Source: Pseudomonadota bacterium
GTDB taxonomy: Bacteria > Pseudomonadota > Gammaproteobacteria > Burkholderiales > Rhodocyclaceae
Assembly (NCBI GenBank): GCA_018241725.1
Contig: JAFEDI010000078.1
Coordinates: 62,001-126,000, forward strand
DNA length: 64,000 nt
Reading direction: 5' to 3'
In this document: piece by piece, positions 32,044 to 40,312 of the stretch
Layout: every line of letters begins with the position of its first letter
Position numbering within the stretch: the stretch's first letter is position 1
Notes under the pieces: model-generated
Databases searched by the model: none
Seen by the model: the letters and a program-made list of their open reading frames with translations, nothing else
Told to the model about the DNA's origin: nothing
Program-made: the position numbers and the translations under genes

Positions 32044-32343
32044 GTGAGGCATTTTGGAGAGTTCGTACTGTTGTTCGCTCTCGCGAACCTGCCTTTCTTC
32101 AGTGAGCGGCTATTCTTCGTAGTCAGCTTGGCGAAGAAGAAGACGATTCTTCTGCGGATGCTGGAGCTTGTAGCCTATTACTTTCTGGCGGGTGCCTTTC
32201 TCGGCGCTAGAGAGGCGGCTGAGAATGGCTCCCGCTATGTCCAGCATTGGGAGTTCTTCGCGATCACGATGTGTCTGTTTGCTGTCTTTGCATACCCAGG
32301 GTTTGTCTATCGCCACCTGTGGTCGCGCGAGTTGAAGTCCTAG
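32044..32343 (+). CDS. DUF2818 family membrane protein
   Basis: A 99-residue protein with three hydrophobic segments: about residues 5-24, 34-54 and 68-88. The opening (RHFGEFVLLFALANLPFFSERLFFV) matches the DUF2818 family as I know it, and that family sits directly after nuoN in betaproteobacteria, so a role in complex I assembly or function is an inference from context. The GTG at 32044 is chosen because an AGG-rich sequence precedes it and the membrane domain starts there; upstream in-frame codons overlap nuoN and code for a basic, non-conserved leader. Confidence 0.8.
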   Translation: MRHFGEFVLLFALANLPFFSERLFFVVSLAKKKTILLRMLELVAYYFLAGAFLGAREAAENGSRYVQHWEFFAITMCLFAVFAYPGFVYRHLWSRELKS

Positions 32344-32636
32344 AGGCAGGCGTGACGCGTCCCATCGGATGTCAGATACTGGTGTGTGCGGATGGACAAA
32401 GTGATCATATGAAACTGTGGGCCTCGGTCCACAGTTTTGCTTTTGGGGACGGGGATGGGCATGTTTGTATGTCCTGGAGCGATCGTCTAGCATTCAGTCA
32501 GTTGTCCTTTTTACTTGTTGGAGCTGGATTGGATCAGGTTTCAAAATGAAATTTTCGGGGCCTCTCATCGAAAGGGAGACGAGGAGAGTGCTTGTGGTCG
32601 GGCCGCAGTTCGGCGAAATTATTTCAGTCATCGCAC
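32344..32636 (+). other. intergenic region between the nuo operon and DUF3579
   Basis: This 293-base stretch holds the nuo terminator near its start and otherwise no supported gene. Short open frames across it lack ribosome binding sites and resemble nothing known. The part from about 32500 looks more AT-rich than the flanking operon. No convincing promoter for DUF3579 was found. Confidence 0.5.
32412..32444 (+). terminator. rho-independent terminator of the nuo operon
   Basis: AAACTGTGG (32412-32420) pairs with CCACAGTTT (32429-32437) over an eight-base loop, followed by TGCTTTT. It lies 69 bases after the DUF2818 stop. Confidence 0.82.
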
Positions 32637-32930
32637 ATGATTAAAAAAATCGAAAATTTCGTTATTGTTGGGCGCACTAGTGATGGGAGGACCTTTCGTC
32701 CTAGTGATTGGGCGGATCGTTTGTGCGGAATAATGTCCGTATTCGGAGCGGACAATCGTATGACTTATTCGCCATATGTCAGGCCGGCGTGTAATTTGAG
32801 GGGAGACAAGACGGTGTTGGTGGATGCAAAAATTCACGAAATCGAGCCGCTGGCGTACAACTTCCTGCGTAATTTCGCGAAGGACAACGATCTGCAACTG
32901 GAGTCGTTGCCGGATGACCATTTCGGTTGA
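32637..32930 (+). CDS. DUF3579 family protein
   Basis: A 97-residue soluble protein. The sequence MIKKIENFVIVGRTSDGRTF, followed by RPSDWADRLCGIMSVFG and MTYSPYVRPAC, then EIEPLAYNFLRNFAKDNDLQ, is the pattern of the betaproteobacterial DUF3579 family, whose function is unknown. The start at 32637 is set by that family N-terminus. There is no good Shine-Dalgarno, and an in-frame TTG at 32592 is possible. It stands alone between the nuo terminator and a bidirectional terminator, and converges on the PLP decarboxylase. Confidence 0.75.
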   Translation: MIKKIENFVIVGRTSDGRTFRPSDWADRLCGIMSVFGADNRMTYSPYVRPACNLRGDKTVLVDAKIHEIEPLAYNFLRNFAKDNDLQLESLPDDHFG

Positions 32931-32980
32931 TGGCGACGGGCGGTCCTGTCGGACAGCCGATGTTTGAATTGGAGTCGTGA

Positions 32981-33015
32981 AAAAAAATGGGCCACGCAAA
33001 TTGCATGGCCCATTT
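32981..33015. terminator. bidirectional terminator between DUF3579 and the PLP decarboxylase
   Basis: AAATGGGCCA (32985-32994) pairs with TGGCCCATTT (33006-33015). The left flank is a run of A, which on the minus strand gives a long T-run after the hairpin, so it is strongest for the minus-strand operon. On the plus strand only ATTTCTC follows. Confidence 0.88.
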
Positions 33016-33036
33016 CTCATTGGGGATGCGGTCTGT

Positions 33037-34281
33037 TCAGACCAGAATTTCGACAACGCGGGGATGGTCTAGGAATGTCTGGGGACTTGCGCTGGCGCCG
33101 TAGGCTCCCGACTGGAACACAACGACGAGATTGCCGGGTTTTGCATCAGGAAGGAGCATCCGGTCGGCGAGAATATCGAGTGGTGTGCAGAGAGGACCGA
33201 CGACAGAGACGCTCTGACTGGTGGGCTCGTCCAGGCGATCGCCAATGGTGACAGGGTAGTTTTTGCGGATGACCTGGCCGAAATTCCCTGAGGCTGACAG
33301 GTGATGATGCAAGCCGCCATCAGCGACGAGGAATGTATGTCCGCGTGAGTCCTTCCTGTCTACGATCTTGCAGACATAGACCCCTGCTTCACCGACCAGA
33401 TAGCGTCCCAGTTCGATTACGATCTCTGCGCCGGGCAGCTTTTCCGCTGCTTCCTCTTCGATGGCCCTGAGATTGGCACCGATGGTAGTGAGATCCAGGC
33501 GTTGTTCGCCTGGGAAATACGGGATGCCAAAGCCGCCGCCGAGGTTCAGAAACTTGACTGGTGCCGGGGCTGCCTCGGCGAGACTAAGGGCCAGATCGAA
33601 GCACTTGCGCTGGGCTTCAACAATTGCGTCGGGGCGCAAGTTCTGGGAGCCCGCAAAGAGGTGGAAGCCTTCAAACGCAAGGCCGGCGCGACCGATGTCG
33701 GCGAGCAGGTCGGGCACGCGTTCGGCGTCGACGCCGAACTGTTTGGGGCCGCCTCCCATCTTCATGCCTGAACTCTTCAATTCGAAATCGGGATTCACGC
33801 GCACCGCTACACGCACCGGCCAGCCGCTCTCTTGTCGAATGGCGGCCAGTTCGGTCACTTCACGGAAGGATTCCACGTTGATCAGTATCCCCGCAGCAAC
33901 TGCCTGGCGCAGTTCTTCATGGCGCTTGCCCGGCCCTGCAAAGCTGATGTCGTGGGGATCGGTGCCACTGTCGAGGGCAATCCTCAGTTCGCGTCCCGAG
34001 GCCACGTCGATCCCGTCCACCAGCCTGGCCATGTGATCGACCACGGCGGGCATCGGGTTGGCCTTCATCGCGAAATGAATCTTGATGCCAGATGGGAGGG
34101 CTGCACGCAATTCGGCGACACGGTCGGTCAGTAGCTTGCGGTCGTAGGCGTAGAACGGGGTTTGTCCGACACGTTCAGCCAGGCGGCGGAGAGGAATGCC
34201 GCCGATCAGCAGTTCGCCATCGGCGGACTTGAATTGGTCCATGGTGACATGGACCGGCTTGTCGCGGCTTGCATCACTCAT
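33037..34281 (-). CDS. PLP-dependent decarboxylase, exosortase A system-associated family
   Basis: A fold-type III PLP enzyme of the ornithine/diaminopimelate decarboxylase family, 414 residues. The PLP Lys is residue 73 in HFAMKANP. The glycine-rich phosphate loop is FLNLGGGFGIPYF, and the C-terminal active-site loop with its catalytic Cys is VVGPLCTPLDIL. The N-terminal block (VTMDQFKSADGELLIGGIPL) matches the subfamily repeatedly found beside exosortase A genes. The amino acid decarboxylated is unknown. It overlaps the upstream AMP ligase by four bases, so the two are coupled. It is not lysA by neighbourhood, since no dapF-type genes are near. Confidence 0.85.
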   Translation of the reverse strand: MSDASRDKPVHVTMDQFKSADGELLIGGIPLRRLAERVGQTPFYAYDRKLLTDRVAELRAALPSGIKIHFAMKANPMPAVVDHMARLVDGIDVASGRELRIALDSGTDPHDISFAGPGKRHEELRQAVAAGILINVESFREVTELAAIRQESGWPVRVAVRVNPDFELKSSGMKMGGGPKQFGVDAERVPDLLADIGRAGLAFEGFHLFAGSQNLRPDAIVEAQRKCFDLALSLAEAAPAPVKFLNLGGGFGIPYFPGEQRLDLTTIGANLRAIEEEAAEKLPGAEIVIELGRYLVGEAGVYVCKIVDRKDSRGHTFLVADGGLHHHLSASGNFGQVIRKNYPVTIGDRLDEPTSQSVSVVGPLCTPLDILADRMLLPDAKPGNLVVVFQSGAYGASASPQTFLDHPRVVEILV

Positions 34282-35882
34282 TGCTGTACCCTGTGAGCCA
34301 TTTCGTATTCGGTGGAAAGTGCCTTGCGGTCAATCTTGCCATTGGGATTGCGCGGCAGCGGACCCTCGTGCGCTTCAATTGCGGCGGGAATCATGTAGGC
34401 CGGCATGCGCCGCTTGCATTCGCTGAGCAAGGCTGCTTTATCGAGTGGAGCTCCGTCCTTGCCGCTTGCGATGACGCAGATGGAATGGCCGAGGCTTGGA
34501 TGTGGTACGCCGAAGGCGATACATTCTCCGACCAGTTGGGTGCTGTACAGGATCTCTTCGACTTCGGTAGGGCTGACGCGATAGCCGGAGGTCTTCATCA
34601 TCTCGTCGCGGCGTCCGATGAAGTAGAGATAGCCCTCCTCGTCACGGCGAACGGTGTCGCCCGAGAAAACGGCGATTTCCGGCAGGACGAAGCCCGACTG
34701 GCGGCCAGGAGCTGTGTTCGGAAGGGGCTTGAAGCGCTCGGCTGTCTTGTCCGGGTCGTTCCAGTAGCCCATTGCAACCAAGGCGCCACGTTGGACCAAC
34801 TCACCGGGCTCATTGGGGCTGCATTCCGAACCGTCTTCCCGCAGTACCATCACTTCGGCGTTGGGAATGGCCTTGCCGATGGAGTCTGGCCGGATATCGG
34901 CCTGCTCAGGAGGCAGGTAAGTGGCGCGAAATGCTTCGGTAAGACCGTACATCAGGAATGGTTTTGTCTCGGGCAACTGGCTGCGGAGCAACCTGAGGGT
35001 CTCGAGCGGCATGCGCCCGCCAGTATTGGCGAAGTAGCGTAGATGGTCTGTAACTTCGGCTGGCCATTTCAGCTGAGCGAGCTGAATGTATAGCGGAGGG
35101 ACTGCAGTAAGGCCGGTGACCCTCTCTCGAACGACGGTCTTGAGTACGTCCTGCGGCAGCAAGTAGTTCAGTAGCACAACTTTGGCGCCGGAGTGAAAGG
35201 CTGTTGTGAGCTGGGAAAAGCCTGCATCGAAGGACAGGGGCAGGGCTGCCAGCAGCGTGTCATCGGGATTGTTACCGAGATAGCTGGCCACGCTCTTGGC
35301 TCCGGCCACCATGTTGCGGTGGGACAGTACAACGCCTTTCGGGCGTCCAGTGCTGCCGGACGTATACAGGATGGACAGCAGATCGGTGTCGATGATCCGG
35401 TGTCCCGGCTGTCCGGGGGCGCAGAGGAGGTCGTCCCAATGCACGATGTTCACGCCCGTGAGCCTGGGCGTGGTTGCCGGTGTGGTGATCAGTACGACAT
35501 GGCGCAGGTCGTGGCAGTGGGACAGCGTATCCGCGAGCAGGGGCAAGCGCTCTGCAGAGGTCACCAGCACACGGGCATTGCAGTCGCGCAGGATATGCAT
35601 GACCTGCTCGCCCTTGAGAATCGGGTTGATCGGAACGAAGGCGCAGCCGGCGCGGGCGGAGCCGAAGCTGGCGACGACTGTTTCGATGCGCTTTTCCAGA
35701 AAAATGCCGATTCTTTCACCGCGTTCCAGCCCTAGGCCGGCCAGACCAGAAGAAAATCCGCCCACCTGTGTGTCCAGATCGGCGTAGCTCAGGGTTGTGG
35801 TACCTGCTGTCAGAGCCGGTGAAGTGGGCGCTCGCTCGGCCGAGGCGCTGATCAATTCGTGGAGTAGGGTGGTGTTGAGCAT
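34278..35882 (-). CDS. acyl-CoA/acyl-ACP ligase (AMP-forming), exosortase A system-associated family
   Basis: A 534-residue ANL-superfamily adenylating enzyme. The AMP-binding motif is LYTSGSTGRPKGVVLSH. The A5-like motif is MYGLTEAFRATYLPP, and the hinge aspartate region is YFIGRRDEMMKTSGYRVSP. The C-terminal catalytic Lys is in NPNGKIDRKAL. It would activate a carboxylic acid or amino acid and transfer it to CoA or, more likely here, to the carrier protein encoded at 38324. It begins the two-gene unit with the PLP decarboxylase; the 127 bases upstream carry no clear signal. Confidence 0.85.
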   Translation of the reverse strand: MLNTTLLHELISASAERAPTSPALTAGTTTLSYADLDTQVGGFSSGLAGLGLERGERIGIFLEKRIETVVASFGSARAGCAFVPINPILKGEQVMHILRDCNARVLVTSAERLPLLADTLSHCHDLRHVVLITTPATTPRLTGVNIVHWDDLLCAPGQPGHRIIDTDLLSILYTSGSTGRPKGVVLSHRNMVAGAKSVASYLGNNPDDTLLAALPLSFDAGFSQLTTAFHSGAKVVLLNYLLPQDVLKTVVRERVTGLTAVPPLYIQLAQLKWPAEVTDHLRYFANTGGRMPLETLRLLRSQLPETKPFLMYGLTEAFRATYLPPEQADIRPDSIGKAIPNAEVMVLREDGSECSPNEPGELVQRGALVAMGYWNDPDKTAERFKPLPNTAPGRQSGFVLPEIAVFSGDTVRRDEEGYLYFIGRRDEMMKTSGYRVSPTEVEEILYSTQLVGECIAFGVPHPSLGHSICVIASGKDGAPLDKAALLSECKRRMPAYMIPAAIEAHEGPLPRNPNGKIDRKALSTEYEMAHRVQQ

Positions 35883-36009
35883 TGATTGAGAGAACGATTG
35901 TCAAGCCACGTTGGAGCGGCAGATCCATCAAGCATTGGAGCAGTTGAAGTCTATCCTAGCTTTCCCCTGTGGATTGCGTGCAGGATTACACCATATGACA
36001 AAATCTTGG

Positions 36010-37260
36010 CTATTGAGGAAGGCCATCCAGCAGGCGCGCAAGTTCCGCAGTTCTGGAGCGGCGTGAGCAGGTATCGGCCAAACTGCGCTGAACCCCATTC
36101 AATTGCTGGTTATGCCACTTGTGCAGAGCCTCACTCAGCAGGCTTCGAATAGCGGACGTGTTCGCTATATCGGTGATCCAGGGTGCATCCAGCTTCTTCA
36201 TCAGTGCTGCGGTACTGCCGGCGGCGTCTGTCAGTGCGATGATCGGCCGACCAGCACGTGCGTACTCATAGAGTTTGGCTGGGATCTGCTTGTTGCAGCT
36301 TGCGCCTTGCAGCAGCAACAAGCCATCCGCACGCATCATTTCCTGTAAGGCACTTCGATAAGCGATTGAAGGTTCAATCGAGACGAGATCGTCGATGCCA
36401 TAGTCTGACAGGAGCTTGGTGTAGTACGTGTCGCTGCCAGTAGCACGCAGGATGACGCGCAGTGTTTCCATGGATGCCTCTCCGGCATCCTTCATCTCCT
36501 TCAGCGCAGCAAAAAACGGTCTGGGATCTCGTTCTTCTGGATAGAGGATACCACTGTGAATGAGGACCATTTGTCCTGGTAGGCCGATACGGCTGGCGTC
36601 GAGTCCGGTCTCTGCATCGCGAAAATTGTCTTCGTCAAATCCGTTTTCGATGACCGCCCAGCAGCTTGCCGGCTTGTCCGGGTAGCGCTCCGCATACATA
36701 TCCCGTGTGCCTGGAGTGGTGAATATCGCGTGGGTGCAGTGCTTGATCAGCGCCTGTTCCAGCCGCCTGTGAGTCCGCCATGTGACAGGATTGGTAGGAT
36801 AGCCCGGCTCCGTCATTGCATCTCGAAAGTCGACAATGAGTGGAAGTCCGGAGAGTCGATGGAGGGTCAGCGCGATGAGGTGAGCCGTGGCGATGGGGAA
36901 GGTCGAGAAGATTGCTTTGGGGCGATGTTTGCGAATCAGCTTGAGGCCTTTGATCACTCCCGCCGGCCACCAACTTACCCAGCGGTCTGGCTGCGCCATC
37001 CATCGGAAGTAACGTCCCTTGAGCGAGAGGTGGCGGGCCGTGTCGAGACCGAAGGCGCGTTCCACGATGAGGCCCGGTGGGATCTCTTTCATCTGATCAT
37101 CGCCGACAGCCTCGTAGGCGCGAGGCGAAACCGTCAGGATCATTGGCTCCCAGTCGTGGTCGCGAAGATATTGGGAGAACTTCAGGGTACGCTGGATTCC
37201 GCTACTGACCCGCACGGGGGGGTAGTGGTAAGCGATCATCAGTACGCGTCGATCAGGCAT
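36010..37260 (-). CDS. glycosyltransferase, GT4-like
   Basis: A GT-B-fold glycosyltransferase of about 416 residues. The N-terminal donor-proximal motif RVLMIAYHYPPVRVSSGIQR is typical of surface polysaccharide enzymes. The C-terminal nucleotide-sugar site has GLLLLQGASCNKQIPAKLYEYA with the EX7E-like arrangement and GRPIIAL. The sugar is unknown. The start is set at MPDRRVLM by the fold; a GTG 14 codons upstream (37302) is an alternative. It is the kind of enzyme found in exosortase A exopolysaccharide loci. Base composition looks lower in GC than the nitrate reductase block to the right. Confidence 0.8.
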   Translation of the reverse strand: MPDRRVLMIAYHYPPVRVSSGIQRTLKFSQYLRDHDWEPMILTVSPRAYEAVGDDQMKEIPPGLIVERAFGLDTARHLSLKGRYFRWMAQPDRWVSWWPAGVIKGLKLIRKHRPKAIFSTFPIATAHLIALTLHRLSGLPLIVDFRDAMTEPGYPTNPVTWRTHRRLEQALIKHCTHAIFTTPGTRDMYAERYPDKPASCWAVIENGFDEDNFRDAETGLDASRIGLPGQMVLIHSGILYPEERDPRPFFAALKEMKDAGEASMETLRVILRATGSDTYYTKLLSDYGIDDLVSIEPSIAYRSALQEMMRADGLLLLQGASCNKQIPAKLYEYARAGRPIIALTDAAGSTAALMKKLDAPWITDIANTSAIRSLLSEALHKWHNQQLNGVQRSLADTCSRRSRTAELARLLDGLPQ

Positions 37261-37374
37261 GGGCACGTGTCTCGCTCCCTGAAAGGGTGCCTTATGGGGC
37301 ACAGCCTCTCAAAGAGTGGCAATGGCTGAAAAATTGATTGTGGATAAGCTGCGCAGTTTAACCGAGAGGATGTG

Positions 37375-38091
37375 CTAATTCCGCGACAAGCTACGTTCAT
37401 TTGCGCATTTCGGCGCCTGTAGCCGCACGCAAGGGCGTGATGACGGTGACAGGCTCACATGGAACCAGGGTGCTGCGCTGATGATGGTGATTTGAATCGG
37501 CCCCAGACACAGGAAATTTGCACTGAAGAGAGTGCGAATGCCGAGGCGGCCATGCGCGGCCAGTGACGCTGGATTGAAGGCCGAGATGCGTGAGATGCTC
37601 CAACTCACGCCATGTCTGCTCAGGTGAGCATTCGCACTGTCCCACAGCCGGGCAAAAGTGCGACCGATCCGATATTTCGGTTCCACATGAACGTCGTAGT
37701 CCCAGACGCAATGCTGGGGGTCGGCAAGTTCGTAGCGACAACGTACCTCATCTTCGTCATAGGCATTGAAGGCCAGCCACAGGAATCCGGCAAACTCTTC
37801 CCCGGACAAGGCAACGAAGCAATGCGCGCCATCATTTATGCGTTTGGCAATGACCTCCGGTGGGCGAGGGAATGACGATGCCAGTGGAGAGCCAGGCTCA
37901 AGAAAAACGACCGGATTCTTGGTCGATGGGCGGCAGGCAGGTCGGTCTTGTACCGGTTGAGCGACGAGGTAGTAGCGCTTGATGTAGGCGCGCCCGGCGC
38001 TGAGCTTGCGTAATGCGTAGTCAAGGAGATACAGGCTGCCATTCAAGGTGCCCAGTTGAATGAGGTTATTGCGAATGCGCTTGAGAGGCAT
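37375..38091 (-). CDS. GNAT family N-acyltransferase-like protein
   Basis: A product of about 238 residues from the Met in MPLKRIRNNLIQLG. The middle (about residues 80-190) resembles a GNAT acetyltransferase: GAHCFVALSGEEFAGFLWLAF for the central strands, YDVHVEPKYRIGRTFARLWDSA for the acetyl-CoA-binding region, and SRISAFNPASLAAHGRLGI for the final helix. The C-terminal 40 residues are not conserved-looking. Upstream in-frame Met codons exist but their leader is Arg/Pro-rich and unconvincing. It diverges from the acyl carrier protein gene, so it may share the exosortase-linked context; its substrate is unknown. Confidence 0.65.
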   Translation of the reverse strand: MPLKRIRNNLIQLGTLNGSLYLLDYALRKLSAGRAYIKRYYLVAQPVQDRPACRPSTKNPVVFLEPGSPLASSFPRPPEVIAKRINDGAHCFVALSGEEFAGFLWLAFNAYDEDEVRCRYELADPQHCVWDYDVHVEPKYRIGRTFARLWDSANAHLSRHGVSWSISRISAFNPASLAAHGRLGIRTLFSANFLCLGPIQITIISAAPWFHVSLSPSSRPCVRLQAPKCANERSLSRN

Positions 38092-38240
38092 GTGGTTGGT
38101 TTCGCGAGGGAACGACTGGCGACGGCCGGACTGACGCTGTTTGCGTTCAAGGACGGCGTGTGGAACGCGTGGAAGCGGAGGAGGCAGGAGCGCGCTAAGC
38201 TTGCCACCGATATCACGGTCCGTACGATGATCGGCTCGCA

Positions 38241-38246
38241 TATAAT
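38241..38246 (+). promoter_or_regulatory. candidate -10 element for the acyl carrier protein operon
   Basis: A perfect TATAAT lies 78 bases before the start codon in the 232-base divergent gap. No matching -35 box was found at 16-18 bases, so an activator may be needed or the match may be chance. Confidence 0.35.
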
Positions 38247-38323
38247 GATATCAGTCTTGCTGTTGCCGGGCCTTGTGTTCCGGATGCTGTTTTAGTGTTT
38301 GCTTACCCGATTGGAGTTAGCTT

Positions 38324-38572
38324 TTGGATACGAAGAAGGAAGTACTGTCGATTCTCGATGAAGTCTTGAGCCTGGGGGGAAACACGGCCCAGTTCGATGT
38401 CGACACCCCACTGCTGGGTGCTTTGCCGGACCTGGACTCGATGGCTGTCGTCGGTGTGATCAATATGTTGGAAGAGCGGTTCGGCTTCATCGTCGAGGAT
38501 GATGAGATCGATGGTTCGACCTTCGAGACCGTTGGTTCCGTCATTGCCTTTGTGAATGGAAAGCTGGCCTGA
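38324..38572 (+). CDS. acyl carrier protein, exosortase A-associated type
   Basis: An 82-residue carrier protein. The phosphopantetheine Ser lies in LPDLDSMAVVGVI near residue 40, followed by a helix with LEERFGFIVEDDEI, as in peptidyl and acyl carriers. It starts with TTG at 38324, backed by GGAG seven bases upstream. It is followed without any spacing by the first hydrolase. With the AMP ligase at 34278 it could form an activation and carrier pair. It is not the fatty-acid ACP, which lies with fab genes elsewhere and has DSLDxVEL. Confidence 0.85.
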   Translation: MDTKKEVLSILDEVLSLGGNTAQFDVDTPLLGALPDLDSMAVVGVINMLEERFGFIVEDDEIDGSTFETVGSVIAFVNGKLA

Positions 38573-39403
38573 ATGACCGTGCTGAGGCCGCGGCGGGAGG
38601 CTTTTTATCTCCCGGGGCCCCTGCTCGGTGGACGGTTCTGTCTTCTGACCCATGCTCCCGATCCGGTTGGTACGCTGATTTTTGTACACCCGTTTGCCGA
38701 GGAGATGAACAAATCCCGGCGAATGGTGGCACTCGCTGTCGAGGCCTTTGCTTCGCAGGGCTGGTCGACGCTGCAGATCGATCTGACCGGTTGTGGGGAT
38801 AGCGGCGGGGAGTTCGGTGAGGCCTCCTGGCGTGCCTGGGTCCAGGATTGCCACGATGCTTGGGTATGGGCGGCGGCCAATCTGCCGGGACGACTCGTGT
38901 TGTGGGGCATGCGTACTGGGGCTTTGCTCCTGGCCGATCTGCTTTGCTCCACGGAAATTGCCGCTCCGCTGTTGCTATGGCAACCGGTGGGTAATGGACG
39001 CCAGCATCTGACCCAGTTTCTGCGTCTCAAGGCAGCAGCTGAAATGATGGCCGACGCCGATGCCAAATCTGCTATGGATGCGGCCAGATCCGCGTTGAAG
39101 GCTGGCGAATCCGTGCAGGTGGCCGGCTATGCCTTACCGCCTGCGGTCGCTAACGGTCTGGAGACGGCAAGCCTGGGCTTGCCGGATGCCTACCCGGCGC
39201 AGGTGGTAGCACTTGAAGTGGGGAGCGAAGGCCGCGAGGACGTGACTCCGGCGTTGCGGATACTCGTCGACCGTTGGCAGAGTGCTGGAATTCAGGCGAG
39301 AGCCGAATCAGTGGCAGGTACCGCTTTTTGGCAGACGCAGGAGATCGAAACCAGTTTGGCGCTGATCGATGCGTCCGTACGCGCTCTGGAGACGTTCACA
39401 TGA
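38573..39403 (+). CDS. alpha/beta hydrolase, exosortase A system-associated hydrolase 2 family
   Basis: A 276-residue alpha/beta hydrolase-fold protein. HPFAEEMNKSRRM near residue 40 carries the oxyanion region typical of this subfamily, and LQIDLTGCGDSGG follows. The nucleophile elbow is degenerate: LWGMRTGA, where the usual G-x-S-x-G Ser is replaced by Arg, so classical serine hydrolase activity is doubtful. The ATG directly abuts the stop of the carrier protein, and the downstream paralogue overlaps by four bases. The subfamily is known only by association with exosortase A loci. Confidence 0.82.
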   Translation: MTVLRPRREAFYLPGPLLGGRFCLLTHAPDPVGTLIFVHPFAEEMNKSRRMVALAVEAFASQGWSTLQIDLTGCGDSGGEFGEASWRAWVQDCHDAWVWAAANLPGRLVLWGMRTGALLLADLLCSTEIAAPLLLWQPVGNGRQHLTQFLRLKAAAEMMADADAKSAMDAARSALKAGESVQVAGYALPPAVANGLETASLGLPDAYPAQVVALEVGSEGREDVTPALRILVDRWQSAGIQARAESVAGTAFWQTQEIETSLALIDASVRALETFT

Positions 39404-40278
39404 GCGTTTGGCGCGATGTTCCCGTCATTTTCGAATGTGCTGGCGAATCCCTGATGGGTATTGTCTCTGCGCCTCAGAAGGAGGCCGCGGTCGGCGTACT
39501 TGTCGTGGTGGGTGGGCCTCAATACCGGGTCGGTTCTCATCGGCAGTTCGTCTTGCTGGCAAGATATCTATCGGCGCAGGGGGTTCCATGCATGCGTTTC
39601 GACTATCGTGGCATGGGCGACTCCAGTGGTGTGGAACGTAGTTTCGAGAATGTCAGCCAGGATATCGAGGCAGCAATCGGCGCTTTCCTCCAGACCCAGC
39701 CCGGCTTACGGCAGGTCGTGTTATGGGGGCTGTGTGACGGTGCCAGTGCGATCTGCTTTTATCCCGCCACCAATGATCCGCGTGTCGCGGGATCCATCTT
39801 GCTGAACCCTTGGGTCCATACCGAGGTGGGTGAGGCGAAGGTGTTTCTCAAGCACTATTATCTGCAGAGACTCACTGACCCTTCATTCTGGAAAAAGCTG
39901 CTGGGCGGCGGAGTCAATATTGGGCAGTCGGTGCGTTCCTTCTTTTCGACTGCGAAGGCCGCACGGGGGGCTGTGCCTGAGGGACCGGTACAGTCCAAGG
40001 ATCGTGATGTGGCGCTGCCCGAGCGGATGCTGCATGGGTTGGCAGTACGGGAAAACGAACCATTGGCCATTTTCCTGAGTGGCCGTGACTACGTGGCGCG
40101 CGAGTTCGATGACGTCCTGGCAGCCAGTCCCGGGTGGCAGAGGTTGGTGGCGCGTAGGGGGGCGGATGTGAAACGCTTTCCGGATGCCGATCACACCCTG
40201 TCAGGGCCTGGCGACGTGGCTGCCGTATCAGAGGCGACCTTGAACTGGCTCGTGGCCAAGGGGTTCGCTCAGGTGTGA
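39400..40278 (+). CDS. alpha/beta hydrolase, exosortase A system-associated hydrolase 1 family
   Basis: A 292-residue alpha/beta hydrolase-like protein. It has the GxxQYRVGSHRQFVLLARYL and FDYRGMGDSSG segments of the subfamily. The nucleophile elbow reads LWGLCDGAS, with Cys at the nucleophile position in place of Ser. Asp and His candidates follow in the C-terminal SGRDYVA and DADHTLS. It overlaps hydrolase 2 by four bases. Together they may act as thioesterase- or transferase-like partners of the carrier protein; this is inference. Confidence 0.83.
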   Translation: MSVWRDVPVIFECAGESLMGIVSAPQKEAAVGVLVVVGGPQYRVGSHRQFVLLARYLSAQGVPCMRFDYRGMGDSSGVERSFENVSQDIEAAIGAFLQTQPGLRQVVLWGLCDGASAICFYPATNDPRVAGSILLNPWVHTEVGEAKVFLKHYYLQRLTDPSFWKKLLGGGVNIGQSVRSFFSTAKAARGAVPEGPVQSKDRDVALPERMLHGLAVRENEPLAIFLSGRDYVAREFDDVLAASPGWQRLVARRGADVKRFPDADHTLSGPGDVAAVSEATLNWLVAKGFAQV

Positions 40279-40279
40279 G

Positions 40280-40309
40280 CGACAGGTCAGGTGTTTGCCC
40301 GACCTGTCG
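40280..40309. terminator. hairpin between convergent hydrolase 1 and nasA
   Basis: CGACAGGTC (40280-40288) pairs perfectly with GACCTGTCG (40301-40309) around a 12-base loop. No T-run is present on either strand, so it is a weak or factor-assisted terminator; it sits exactly between the two convergent stop codons. Confidence 0.5.
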
Positions 40310-40312
40310 TCA

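Noticed and set aside
32417-32644. 75-codon frame after the nuo terminator as a small gene
   Set aside because: It starts inside the terminator hairpin, lacks a ribosome binding site and has no recognisable features.
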